Position numbers and translations under genes: made by a program
Assembly: GCA_037441525.1 (NCBI GenBank)
Contig: JBBISA010000058.1
Coordinates: 1-25,548 of the forward strand
Length of the DNA stretch: 25,548 bases
From: SKVR01 sp037441525
GTDB lineage: Bacteria; Bacteroidota; Bacteroidia; Bacteroidales; UBA7960
Direction: 5' to 3'
Part shown: piece after piece, positions 18,125 to 25,532 of the stretch
Numbering within the stretch: the stretch's first letter is position 1
Layout of the letters: the number at the start of each line of letters is the position of its first letter
Notes under the pieces: generated by a model
Told to the model about the DNA's origin: nothing
Seen by the model: only the letters and a program-made list of their open reading frames with translations
Database searches by the model: none

Positions 18125-18378
18125 TTGCGCGATTCGAAAAACTCTTTTTTAAGTGCCTTGCGCGACCTGGGACGGATAATATATTCGGCCTTGCCTTCGG
18201 CCACTTTGTTAACCCAATCGGCAACAGGAAGATCTTCGAGGTGCTGATAATTGGCGCTTGTGGCTTTGCGGAGCAAGTATTCAAGAAATCGTGACAGACT
18301 TATGTTTTGTGCTTCTGCAAATGCCTTTGCTTGCTGTATCACTTCTTTATCGAAGGATAATGTGACTTTTGCATCCAT
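18121..18378 (-). CDS. DUF6364-like antitoxin of the PIN toxin pair
   Basis: This 85-residue protein begins MDAKVTLSFDKEVIQQAKAF, followed by AEAQNISLSRFLEYLLRKAT. That is a ribbon-helix-helix-like N-terminus of the DUF6364 type, which is frequently encoded just before a PIN toxin. The hydrophilic C-terminus (about 40-85) is the likely toxin-binding part. The stop overlaps the toxin start (ATGA). A TATCTTTG box lies 26 bp before the ATG. Expected roles are DNA binding to its own promoter and inhibition of the toxin; both are inferred from family and context. Confidence 0.82.
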   Translation of the reverse strand: MDAKVTLSFDKEVIQQAKAFAEAQNISLSRFLEYLLRKATSANYQHLEDLPVADWVNKVAEGKAEYIIRPRSRKALKKEFFESRK

Positions 18379-18706
18379 GATATAGCTTTTGTGATTTATA
18401 CGGCAAAGATATTTTTTTTTACGTAATCTGTTTTCCTGACTATAAATTGTCCCAACACAATTTCTAAAATACTACTGGCTGGTAAAAATTTACAATTTGA
18501 TGGAATCCATCAGAAACCTTGATAACCTTTACACCTTCGCTGTGCTGGGAATCAGTTGTTTTTTGGCCATTATTTCCACATACTCTATCCCCTGCAATGC
18601 CTGCGGGTTGACCTACAACTGCATTGCACCGCAATTGATTGCAGTCATAAGATTAACCCATCTGCACAATATTAGCAGAGCAGCAAAAATCTATTCCCCC
18701 TGGTTT
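18379..18706. other. Intergenic region between antitoxin promoter and metal ABC operon
   Basis: About 330 bp with no credible gene. It contains the antitoxin -7 box and a hairpin-forming stretch (18619-18644: CTGCA and TGCAG enclosing TTGC-ACC-GCAA), which may lie near the end of the znu-like transcript but lacks a U-run. A plus-strand frame covering 18497-18841 overlaps the znuA-like gene and is not accepted. Confidence 0.5.
18404..18411 (-). promoter_or_regulatory. -7 box of the toxin-antitoxin operon
   Basis: On the minus strand TATCTTTG matches TAnnTTTG exactly and sits 26 bp before the antitoxin ATG. No clear TTTG is seen at -33. It probably drives the antitoxin, PIN, GNAT and hypothetical genes. 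Confidence 0.5.
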
Positions 18707-19468
18707 TCAATGAATCTTTTGAGAAACGACTACCAGTTTTTCTGTATTATAATCAATCACATCTTCAATTGTTTTAGTGCCATGCATCCCCGGAAAATTC
18801 AAAAACATCAGATAATCCGCACCACTTATAGTTTCCTTTAAGGCACCGCCTGATGGATTATGAGCATTATCGATGATAATTGATGCTTTTGTTCTGGTGA
18901 TTTCCAGAATTTGCCGGGGCTCGGGTGGTGCAGGGCCAAAAACGGCAATGGTTTGCAAACCAGCTTCGGCAACAAAAGATTGCTGAAAGAAATGAACCGC
19001 TGCCGGTATAGTATCAAGGCCGGCATTAGCGACCAGTTCACGCGTCTTATGCAGAGTTCTTTTTATCTTCTCAAGGTTTTCCTTAGCCCTGGCTTCTGTT
19101 CCCAGGCGCGCGGCAATGCGCATTACAGATTCTTCAATCTCTGTCATTTTGTAGCTGGTTTGTATGCGCAACAGTTTTTCATCGGGGATTTTCAGTCCGG
19201 TTTTTATGTGCCCCACCATAAGCTCGTAGCCGGCATAAATAATCACTTCGGCATTGTTCAGATGCAGGATGTCGCCCGGGCGCAGTTCGTATTCGGTAGG
19301 ATGAACCATTTCGTAAGGTGTGAGCACACTTACATTTTCGGCACCTGCCGCCAGGGCATAGGCCGCTGTCCATGCATTGGTGGCAACAACATTGGAAGAT
19401 GGAGCCTGGGGCCGGTTGCATGAGAATGAAAATGCAATGATAAGAAGCAGGTAAACCGTATACTTCAT
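18707..19468 (-). CDS. Metal ABC transporter substrate-binding lipoprotein (ZnuA-like)
   Basis: This 253-residue lipoprotein (AFSFSC, lipid on Cys17) has the cluster A-I binding fold. It has a first lobe with MVHPTEYELRPGDILHLNNA (H56 replaces the usual HxYEPTPSD His), a connecting helix (about 109-147) and a second lobe with VHFFQQSFVAEAGL (H159, matching the family HDAFxY). It is shorter than typical ZnuA and lacks the His-rich loop. The later ligand regions are unusual: IIIDNAHNPSGG (H203) replaces the usual VEP-type segment, and LNFPGMHG (H229) stands where a conserved LDPLG Asp is normal. It overlaps the permease stop as ATGA. I infer binding of Zn or Mn, with altered coordination. Confidence 0.82.
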   Translation of the reverse strand: MKYTVYLLLIIAFSFSCNRPQAPSSNVVATNAWTAAYALAAGAENVSVLTPYEMVHPTEYELRPGDILHLNNAEVIIYAGYELMVGHIKTGLKIPDEKLLRIQTSYKMTEIEESVMRIAARLGTEARAKENLEKIKRTLHKTRELVANAGLDTIPAAVHFFQQSFVAEAGLQTIAVFGPAPPEPRQILEITRTKASIIIDNAHNPSGGALKETISGADYLMFLNFPGMHGTKTIEDVIDYNTEKLVVVSQKIH

Positions 19469-20262
19469 TTTTTACGGGTTAGATACATAATTGCAAATAC
19501 AATGCAGGCCAGGGCTGCCACAGCAGAGCTTGCAGGCACATCAATGGCAATAGATAATAAAAAACCACCCAATGCAAACACTCCACCCCAAATCACCGAG
19601 CTGAAAATCATACCTTTCAGGCTTCTTGCACGAAAAGATGCCACCACGGGTGGCAAAAGTAAAATGGAGTCGAGGAGCAGGGCACCAATAAGCTTCATGG
19701 CCAGCGCCACGGTGATAGCCACCACAATCACAACAGCATAATACAAACCTCTTTCATTGAAGCCTGAGGTAAAGGCAATTTCGCCATCGAAGAACAACGC
19801 CCTCAGATGTTTGCGGAAAAAAAACTGAAAAGCCGCCAGCAACAGTGAAAAAAGCCCTATTCCAGCCACTTCGAACCAGCTGAGCACATAAAGGTTTCCC
19901 CAAAGCAAACTAAGGGTGTCCTGTGCCGGAACATTGAATTTATAGATAAAAATAAATGCCAGGGATATGGTGATCACCATAAAAAACATACTGATATGCC
20001 CCAGGTCCATTTTCAGTATCCGCGACGAACGGGTCATGAACCACACCAGCAGCAGGTTAACCCCAATGGTGGTCCAGAAGGGATTGATTTTGAATGACAG
20101 AGCCACAGCACCACCGAGAATGGCTCCATGCATAAGCATAAAGCGCATGGGCAGCAGATTTAGCCTGAAAAGATAAACCCCGGCCAAGGGAAAGGTAAGT
20201 CCGGCAATGGTTATAACAATCATGCCCTTGATAACGGGTGTAAGGGTTAAAACCTCTAACAC
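19465..20262 (-). CDS. Metal ABC transporter permease (ZnuB/MntB-like)
   Basis: This 265-residue polytopic protein has about seven to eight membrane helices and is of normal length for the ABC-3 family. Near the N-terminus is GMIVITIAGLTFPLAGVYLF; the middle has HGAILGGAVALSF, and the C-terminal half has KLIGALLLDSILLLPPVVAS, a family-typical cytoplasmic-loop and helix segment. The start codon is GTG at 20262, which overlaps the ATPase stop by 7 bp; the next ATG (M14) would cut into the first helix. It forms the metal channel in complex with the fused ATPase and the lipoprotein. Confidence 0.9.
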   Translation of the reverse strand: MLEVLTLTPVIKGMIVITIAGLTFPLAGVYLFRLNLLPMRFMLMHGAILGGAVALSFKINPFWTTIGVNLLLVWFMTRSSRILKMDLGHISMFFMVITISLAFIFIYKFNVPAQDTLSLLWGNLYVLSWFEVAGIGLFSLLLAAFQFFFRKHLRALFFDGEIAFTSGFNERGLYYAVVIVVAITVALAMKLIGALLLDSILLLPPVVASFRARSLKGMIFSSVIWGGVFALGGFLLSIAIDVPASSAVAALACIVFAIMYLTRKK

Positions 20263-21326
20263 AACTTCCCTCCTTTCAGTTCCATGGTTTTCCAGTTGAG
20301 TTTTTCAATCCACTGGTGCTCATGCGAAACAATAATAATAGTAGGAGCTTCGCTGTGGCTCACTTCGTAAAGCAAATCCAGAAGATCATCCTTGCCGCTC
20401 GCATCAAGAAATGACGTAGGCTCATCAAGCAAAAACACCCCGGCATTCTGGCAAAGGCATCTGGCAATGGAAACCCGCTGCTTTTCGCCCCCTGAAAGGG
20501 TATTATAAGGCTGATGATACAGGTGGAATGAGCCTGTACGGCGCATGGCCAGTTCAACCTGGTATTCCGAATCTGTTTTGTTCAGGCTTGTATTGCCGAG
20601 TCCAATTTTCACCACCTCTCCGGCAGTGATGGGAAATCCGTTTTTTATACTTTCCTGGTGTATCCAGGCTACTTTGTTGCGGTTTTTTTTCCAATCCGGG
20701 CTTCCCACAATCAGATCGCCAACCAATATAGCCCCTTCAGAAACGGGAATGAGACCGAGAATGGCTTTCAGTAAAGTGGTTTTACCTGCACCATTGGCCC
20801 CATGGATAACAAACTGCTCTCCACGATCAACCGACAGATCAACATTATCAAATAACAACTTATCATCCATCCTGAGTGAAACACCTTTCATTTTCACCGG
20901 AAGACCCTTAACCCTACCAGCCCGTTTTCGCAGAAACAAATAGGCATCTGAGATACTCATTTCGGCAGAGATAAGCGTTTCAGTGCGGCATTGTATCTGT
21001 TCCACCTTCTGATCGTAGATAAATTCAACGCCATGTTTTTCAAAAATGGGTATGGCTCTGTCGCTGATAAGTTCAATGTGACATTTTCTGATACCCAGGT
21101 TTACAAGAAGGCACGCAGCTGCCCTGCCTGCAATTTTATCTCTGATAAACAGTTCGTTGGCATTATAAGGATTTTGTTTCAGAAAATCTTCAAACTCAAA
21201 AAGTGGGTACAACCAGTGTCGATTGCTGGTGAAAATAATCTTGCTATTATGGCTTACAATCAGAGAGTTTTCCAATTCTAATCTTTTACTGAAATCACAA
21301 ACTAAAAATTCTGTTCCAACGAACAA
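20256..21326 (-). CDS. DUF1893-ABC ATPase fusion, metal transporter ATP-binding protein
   Basis: This 356-residue protein has an N-terminal DUF1893 domain (about 15-125) followed by a ZnuC-like ATPase (about 143-356). The DUF1893 match rests on ENSLIVSHNSKIIF, FIRDKIAGRAAACLLVNLGI, LISDRAIPIFEKHGVEFIYD and the tail QCRTETLISAE, where other members usually have a CPxE motif; here those residues are not conserved. The ATPase has Walker A GANGAGKT (176-183), Q-loop Gln224, signature LSGGE (277-281), Walker B FLLDE (298-302) and switch His335. No ATG lies near the N-terminus. TTG 21326 keeps the longest frame; TTG at codon 18 or so is an alternative. It overlaps the permease start. DUF1893 is a deaminase-like fold of unknown role, and I cannot say what it does here. 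Confidence 0.85.
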   Translation of the reverse strand: MFVGTEFLVCDFSKRLELENSLIVSHNSKIIFTSNRHWLYPLFEFEDFLKQNPYNANELFIRDKIAGRAAACLLVNLGIRKCHIELISDRAIPIFEKHGVEFIYDQKVEQIQCRTETLISAEMSISDAYLFLRKRAGRVKGLPVKMKGVSLRMDDKLLFDNVDLSVDRGEQFVIHGANGAGKTTLLKAILGLIPVSEGAILVGDLIVGSPDWKKNRNKVAWIHQESIKNGFPITAGEVVKIGLGNTSLNKTDSEYQVELAMRRTGSFHLYHQPYNTLSGGEKQRVSIARCLCQNAGVFLLDEPTSFLDASGKDDLLDLLYEVSHSEAPTIIIVSHEHQWIEKLNWKTMELKGGKLC

Positions 21327-21466
21327 AATGAGGTTGTCTTATGCACCCTGAAAAGGACTGGTAAGCAGGCCTGGCTAAGCGCATAATTCTCTGATAAACA
21401 GATGTCGTTTCGACAAGCTGAACAACCAGAAGGAACTTCTGAGAAAGCCTCTTGGGATAAGACAGG

Positions 21467-21483
21467 CAAAAATAATATTATTT
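21467..21483 (-). promoter_or_regulatory. -7-like box overlapping an AT-rich palindrome, possible operator
   Basis: AAATAATATTATTT (21470-21483) is a perfect 14-bp palindrome with GC-containing flanks. Its left end overlaps a minus-strand TATTTTTG (21467-21474) that fits the -7 consensus. It lies about 140 bp before the znuC-like start. A Fur/Zur-type repressor site is plausible for a metal operon, but no Zur consensus is established here and the long leader is unusual. Confidence 0.35.
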
Positions 21484-21511
21484 GCATCCTTTGAGCGGGG
21501 AAAGTTGGCTG

Positions 21512-21661
21512 CTAAATCAGATAAAACTCTATGCTTCCTATAAAAACCACAAAAACTTTTCTTTTTAAAGGCTTTATCAGATACTCATCCATCCCCAGAG
21601 CCATGCAATATTCCCGGTTGCCTTCAAAGGGACTGGCGCTGAGGGCACCTTGTATTTTTTC
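21512..21661 (-). pseudogene. Relic of a receiver-domain C-terminus
   Basis: The minus-strand frame reads GALSASPFEGNREYCMALGMDEYLIKP and ends at a TAG at 21512-21514. It aligns by eye with the tail of the hybrid kinase receiver (GLSANAFEGDREKYMALGMDDYLTKP, in the 21940-22015 region), including the conserved Lys-Pro. A stop (TGA, 21662-21664) directly precedes it, and no receiver start is visible upstream. It is most likely the remains of a second kinase or response regulator, or of a duplication of the neighbouring gene. Confidence 0.8.
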
Positions 21662-21807
21662 TCATCTTTGCACTCAGATAGATAGGGGCTGAATATAGTA
21701 TTAATGCTATCAATGAACACTTTTAAAACCTAATGATGGTGCTTTATCCGGGAGAGCACTGCATACAACCGAAACATTTCACTACCAAGGTTCAATATTT
21801 CAAAACC

Positions 21808-21825
21808 TTATTTATTCATAAATAA
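21808..21825. repeat. 18-bp AT-rich perfect palindrome
   Basis: TTATTTAT and ATAAATAA flank a 2-nt TC centre, about 50 bp after the kinase stop. There is no U-run and the stem has no GC pairs, so it is a weak terminator candidate and could equally be a protein-binding site. Confidence 0.35.
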
Positions 21826-21876
21826 AGAGTTAATGGTTTGAATTTTGAAACTTTCGATACCTTTTACCGGCGAATA

Positions 21877-24800
21877 CTACCCGCTAAGTAATCCAGATTT
21901 CATACACCTGATTAACAACCCTGCAAAATCTTCTTTCTTTACCGGTTTGGTAAGATAGTCATCCATTCCCAGGGCCATATACTTTTCCCGGTCGCCTTCG
22001 AAAGCATTGGCGCTGAGACCAACAATAGGTGGCAGATAGTCGAATTTCTCGCGTAGGGTATTGGCAGAAACAATTCCATCCATAACAGGCATTTGAATAT
22101 CCATTAATATAAGATCGAATTTGCCTGGTTCAAAGCTTTCAATGGCTTCAAGGCCATTATTGACAATGTGGACATTATGCCCCATTGAATTAAGGATTAG
22201 TTTTATCACTTTCTGGTTTACCACCTTATCCTCAGCCAGTAAAATATTTAATTTTTTGACATGCTTCAAAGTGGCTGGCTTATTTTTCTGCATAAAAGGC
22301 TGGCCGGCAACCTTTGCAGGGAAGGTAAACCAGAATTTACTCCCTTTTCCAGTATCACTTATGGCTCCTATGGAACCACCCATCAGATTTATAAGTTGTT
22401 TGCAGATTGACAAACCCAATCCGGTTCCTTCATACTGTCGCGTATCTTCAATATCTACCTGCGAAAAGGGCTCAAAAAGTTTCGACTGCTGGTCGGGAGA
22501 TATACCTATGCCGGTGTCTGAAACTTCAATTTTGACAACAACATGGGTATTTTTTAACTGATATTCAACAAAATACGCGTTAATGGAAATCATTCCATCA
22601 TTCGTAAACTTTATTGCGTTTGAAACAAGGTTGTTTAAAACCTGCGATAACCTGAACCTATCTGCTTCAATAAATGGAGGTATTAAGGGGTCAATTGTCG
22701 ATGATAGCGTTACATTATTTTTCAGGCTTGTTTTAAAGAGGATTTCGGCATTGGTGATTATTGATTTAAACTCGAAAACAACCGGGTGAATCTGAATCCT
22801 GCCTGCTTCAATTTTTGAAAAATCGAGTACCTGATTGATAATACTCCTTAAATTGTCTCCTGAAGACTTAAGGGTTGACAAATAGTCTTTTTGTGATTCA
22901 TTAAGTTGGGTTTGCTCAAGTATATCAATCATTCCGAGAATTCCGGTCAGCGGGGTCCGGATTTCGTGGCTCATATTGGCCAAAAAGTTCTGTTTAAATT
23001 TCAATGATATCTCAGTTATTTCAATTTTCTTCTGGAGCTGCTCTTTTTCAAGTCTCTCTTTTTCAGCAAGTTTCCTTTCTGTAACATCGCGAATAATGTA
23101 AACCATCCCAATAGGGTTACCTTCATTATCGCGCACAACCTCACCATTTACCTCTGCATGAAAATAGCCTGAGCCGCCCAGTTTCAGTTTATACTCTCTA
23201 ACTCCCGGATTTCCATGAAACATGAGATACGTGTTGGTCTTAGCCCTTTCTAAATCTTCATTGGCAATAAATGAAAACATATTTTTACCAATTATCTCTT
23301 CTTTGGGTGCACCCCCAATCAGATTTATGCCATGTTCGTTTATGTATATGATATTACTGCTTATATCGGTCCTGACGATTACATCGGGAACTGCCAGCAG
23401 AAGGCTTCTGTGCATTTCTTCACTTTTAAAGAGTTCGGACTGGGCCTTTTTTCGTTCTGAGATGTCGCGAAAGGTACCCATAATGCACTCCCGGTTATTA
23501 TAGGTTACCATTGACGCCATTACCTCAACAGGTACAATACTATTATCGGCGCGCACTACATTGCTCTCAATGGGCGAAGTAGCGCCATCGTTGATTAGCT
23601 CTCGCCTGTGCCTGATAAATGACTCTTTATGTGATTCAATGCTTTCGGTGGGGTGCAATTTACTCTGATGCATGCCAATTATCTTTTCGCTGGATAATTG
23701 CATTAATTTTTCTCCGGCTTTATTAACATCTAACAATATCCCCGTTTCCTTTTCGGCAATAAAAACGGGGTCGGCTGCATTGGTAAACAGACTTATAAAT
23801 TGCCGGCGGTTTTCATTTAGTTCTTTATTGGCTTTGTTTCTTTGTCTGAGTAATACTAACAGAATTGTTGCCAAAACCAACAGGGTTAATGTAAAGAGGG
23901 TCAGTACCAGATTTGCTGCATCCTTGCGTTTTGTTAACTCTTCTTCAAACCTTAATTGATCAGTAATATCAACTGCAGTAACGATATATTCTCCGTCAGT
24001 TGAAAATGCACCTGCTCCTGATATTGACAACCTCATAATTAATGGTGTCCCATTTTTATGTTTCCATTTATAAACACCTGAAAAAAAATCAGATTCTGAT
24101 AATTGAGTAATTAAATCTGATCTGGCTCTATCATATTCGGCATTGTCGTAATAAAAAATTCGGGTACTTCTCCCTGTTAATTCCTCGCGATTGTAACCTG
24201 TTATGCTCAGTATATAATCATTCACAAATGTTATTTCGCGATTTGTTGATTTATAAATACCTGTAGGAGCGTGAGAAAGCAGATTTTCAAGGATATGCTG
24301 CGATCTGACCAGATCAAGGATTGCATAAGGAATTTTGTGCCTGAATTTCTCTACTGCATCATAATTAAAAATCAGCTTTGGTTTAGGATCAGTTTGAATG
24401 GGCATGGCAGATACCGGCACATTGTTAATAAGGTGGTCTATCACCATTGTACCAAGAATTTTGCCCAGTTTCTGATCGTCGGCAACCAAACCGGCCACAG
24501 CGCCTGCCGTGACAGTATGGGCTGAGTAGCCAAAAAAGATGTTGTTGGGGGCACATTCTATTATTTGTGGCAAAAAGTCAGTAATTAATGCCTGCACACC
24601 CAGTATTATCACCTCATCATCACCAACAGTGGCAACTGCATTGCAGGCATCAGCAACAGTTTTGCAGAATATTGTTCTCCCTGCAATACCCATTTCTGCA
24701 GCAAAAAGCTCTGTTTCTTTTGCATCGATGACCGAACCAGGATGTCCGTCTTCTACAAGAAGAACATACTTTTTTACGCCCGGAAATATCTGGGTAATGG

Positions 24801-25344
24801 TCCCAAATTTTATTCCTGCAGGCAGACTAAAAGTAACGCCTGTAAGGTTGGCAATGGGTTGATTTAAACTTTTGGCGGCTCCCAGTTCAACCGGGTTATT
24901 TACACCGCCAATAAAGGCAGGAATGGCTACACCTCGCTCCACAAGGAGTCTGGTTCCGTTGCTTCTCAAAATAACCATGGCATGTTTGGTTTTTTCAAAC
25001 CCACCAATCACAGAGTCGAGGGCTGCCATATCGGGTAATTCCTTATGAATCTCGAGTCTTATCTGAGGAGCTTTATTCCTGATGATTTCTTCAAATCCAC
25101 TTAATACCATTTCTGGCATCACTGAGCGCCCCTGCCATGCAACTCCCACTTCAAAATACTTTTCATTATCATCGGCAACTGCAGCGTTTAACTGATAGGT
25201 AAAAAATAAAACAAGAAATAATCTCCAGTATGTAAGTATATAATTGCTTGTAAAACAAGGAAACAGGGAAGCCAAAATATTTTGTCTGCCCTGTAAACGC
25301 TGATAACTAATATCAAGACTTTTACTTTTAAAAACAATTTTCAT
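21877..25344 (-). CDS. Hybrid sensor histidine kinase with ABC_sub_bind sensor and three PAS domains
   Basis: This 1155-residue membrane kinase has an uncleaved-looking signal region (about 39-57, WRLFLVLFFTYQLNAAVA) and an ABC_sub_bind-type ligand domain (about 60-340). A PAS domain with its PAC motif follows (about 350-465, ITGYNREELTGRS and TAVDITDQL), then a second membrane helix (about 478-499) and two further PAS domains (about 513-630 and 645-757). The HisKA domain has NMSHEIRTPL (His793), the HATPase has NLVSNAIKF, DTGIGI and GTGLGLS, and the C-terminal receiver has AEDK, LMDIQMPVMDG (Asp1082) and KP at 1133-1134. The ABC_sub_bind family binds small molecules such as amino acids. No response regulator or HPt protein is encoded nearby. 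The first PAS lies between the two membrane segments, on the periplasmic side. The start is ATG 25344; an in-frame TGA lies just upstream. Confidence 0.93.
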   Translation of the reverse strand: MKIVFKSKSLDISYQRLQGRQNILASLFPCFTSNYILTYWRLFLVLFFTYQLNAAVADDNEKYFEVGVAWQGRSVMPEMVLSGFEEIIRNKAPQIRLEIHKELPDMAALDSVIGGFEKTKHAMVILRSNGTRLLVERGVAIPAFIGGVNNPVELGAAKSLNQPIANLTGVTFSLPAGIKFGTITQIFPGVKKYVLLVEDGHPGSVIDAKETELFAAEMGIAGRTIFCKTVADACNAVATVGDDEVIILGVQALITDFLPQIIECAPNNIFFGYSAHTVTAGAVAGLVADDQKLGKILGTMVIDHLINNVPVSAMPIQTDPKPKLIFNYDAVEKFRHKIPYAILDLVRSQHILENLLSHAPTGIYKSTNREITFVNDYILSITGYNREELTGRSTRIFYYDNAEYDRARSDLITQLSESDFFSGVYKWKHKNGTPLIMRLSISGAGAFSTDGEYIVTAVDITDQLRFEEELTKRKDAANLVLTLFTLTLLVLATILLVLLRQRNKANKELNENRRQFISLFTNAADPVFIAEKETGILLDVNKAGEKLMQLSSEKIIGMHQSKLHPTESIESHKESFIRHRRELINDGATSPIESNVVRADNSIVPVEVMASMVTYNNRECIMGTFRDISERKKAQSELFKSEEMHRSLLLAVPDVIVRTDISSNIIYINEHGINLIGGAPKEEIIGKNMFSFIANEDLERAKTNTYLMFHGNPGVREYKLKLGGSGYFHAEVNGEVVRDNEGNPIGMVYIIRDVTERKLAEKERLEKEQLQKKIEITEISLKFKQNFLANMSHEIRTPLTGILGMIDILEQTQLNESQKDYLSTLKSSGDNLRSIINQVLDFSKIEAGRIQIHPVVFEFKSIITNAEILFKTSLKNNVTLSSTIDPLIPPFIEADRFRLSQVLNNLVSNAIKFTNDGMISINAYFVEYQLKNTHVVVKIEVSDTGIGISPDQQSKLFEPFSQVDIEDTRQYEGTGLGLSICKQLINLMGGSIGAISDTGKGSKFWFTFPAKVAGQPFMQKNKPATLKHVKKLNILLAEDKVVNQKVIKLILNSMGHNVHIVNNGLEAIESFEPGKFDLILMDIQMPVMDGIVSANTLREKFDYLPPIVGLSANAFEGDREKYMALGMDDYLTKPVKKEDFAGLLIRCMKSGLLSG

Positions 25345-25484
25345 CCGTAAATAATTTTTAGTTCATGGTCGGATAGCTTGTCCCGTCTTTGATGGAGAAC
25401 TCCATGTTTGCTATTTTGGCTTCGCCAAGCTCGTAAACGCGGTTCATTGGTGTTTGTGTTTTTTCGCAAACATGTTCGTTTCAT
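25341..25484 (-). CDS. Small ORF (47 aa) overlapping the kinase start
   Basis: A minus-strand ATG at 25484 opens a 47-residue frame ending in TGA that overlaps the kinase start as ATGA. The product is basic (MKRTCLRKNTN at the start, DHELKIIYG at the end), and no family is recognised. Two other short frames share the region: a 9-codon ORF (25444-25473) rich in Lys and His, and a 29-residue ORF (25358-25447) that starts at the 9-codon stop by another ATGA overlap and reads MNRVYELGEAKIANMEF. All three could be chance; at most one is likely to be translated. Confidence 0.25.
   Translation of the reverse strand: MKRTCLRKNTNTNEPRLRAWRSQNSKHGVLHQRRDKLSDHELKIIYG
25451..25472. repeat. Stem-loop with T6 loop ahead of the kinase
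   Basis: TGTTTGTG and CGCAAACA form an 8-bp stem with one G-T pair around TTTTTT. It falls within the short overlapping frames described for this region. Its role is unknown; it could be an RNA hairpin or an operator. Confidence 0.4.
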
Positions 25485-25524
25485 AACTTATTTACTAGGG
25501 TATTTACTTCTTGCCACTTATTTG

Positions 25525-25532
25525 TATCTTTG
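25525..25532 (+). promoter_or_regulatory. -7 box before a possible plus-strand gene at the window edge
   Basis: TATCTTTG matches TAnnTTTG on the plus strand, 5 bp before an ATG at 25538 (ATGAAGTAT) that runs off the window. The spacing would make the transcript nearly leaderless if this ATG is the start. Only three codons are visible, so the gene is not called. Confidence 0.4.

Larger units (their letters stand above)
21327..21876. other. Intergenic region between metal operon and kinase
   Basis: This 550-bp gap holds an AT-rich palindrome with a -7-like box (about 21467-21483), a receiver-domain relic (21512-21661) and a second palindrome (21808-21825). A 61-codon minus-strand frame at 21302-21487 has no recognisable features and overlaps the znuC start region, so I do not call it. 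Confidence 0.6.

Noticed and set aside
18497..18841. Plus-strand 114-codon frame with a hydrophobic start
   Set aside because: Its second half is antisense to the znuA-like gene, and no family or promoter supports it.
18911..19423. Plus-strand 170-codon frame
   Set aside because: It is entirely antisense to the znuA-like lipoprotein, whose frame has a signal peptide and family motifs.
21410..21432. TTTCGACAAGCTGAACAACC-like sequence as a dispersed repeat
   Set aside because: It resembles short repeats seen in some genomes, but no second copy was found in this window.
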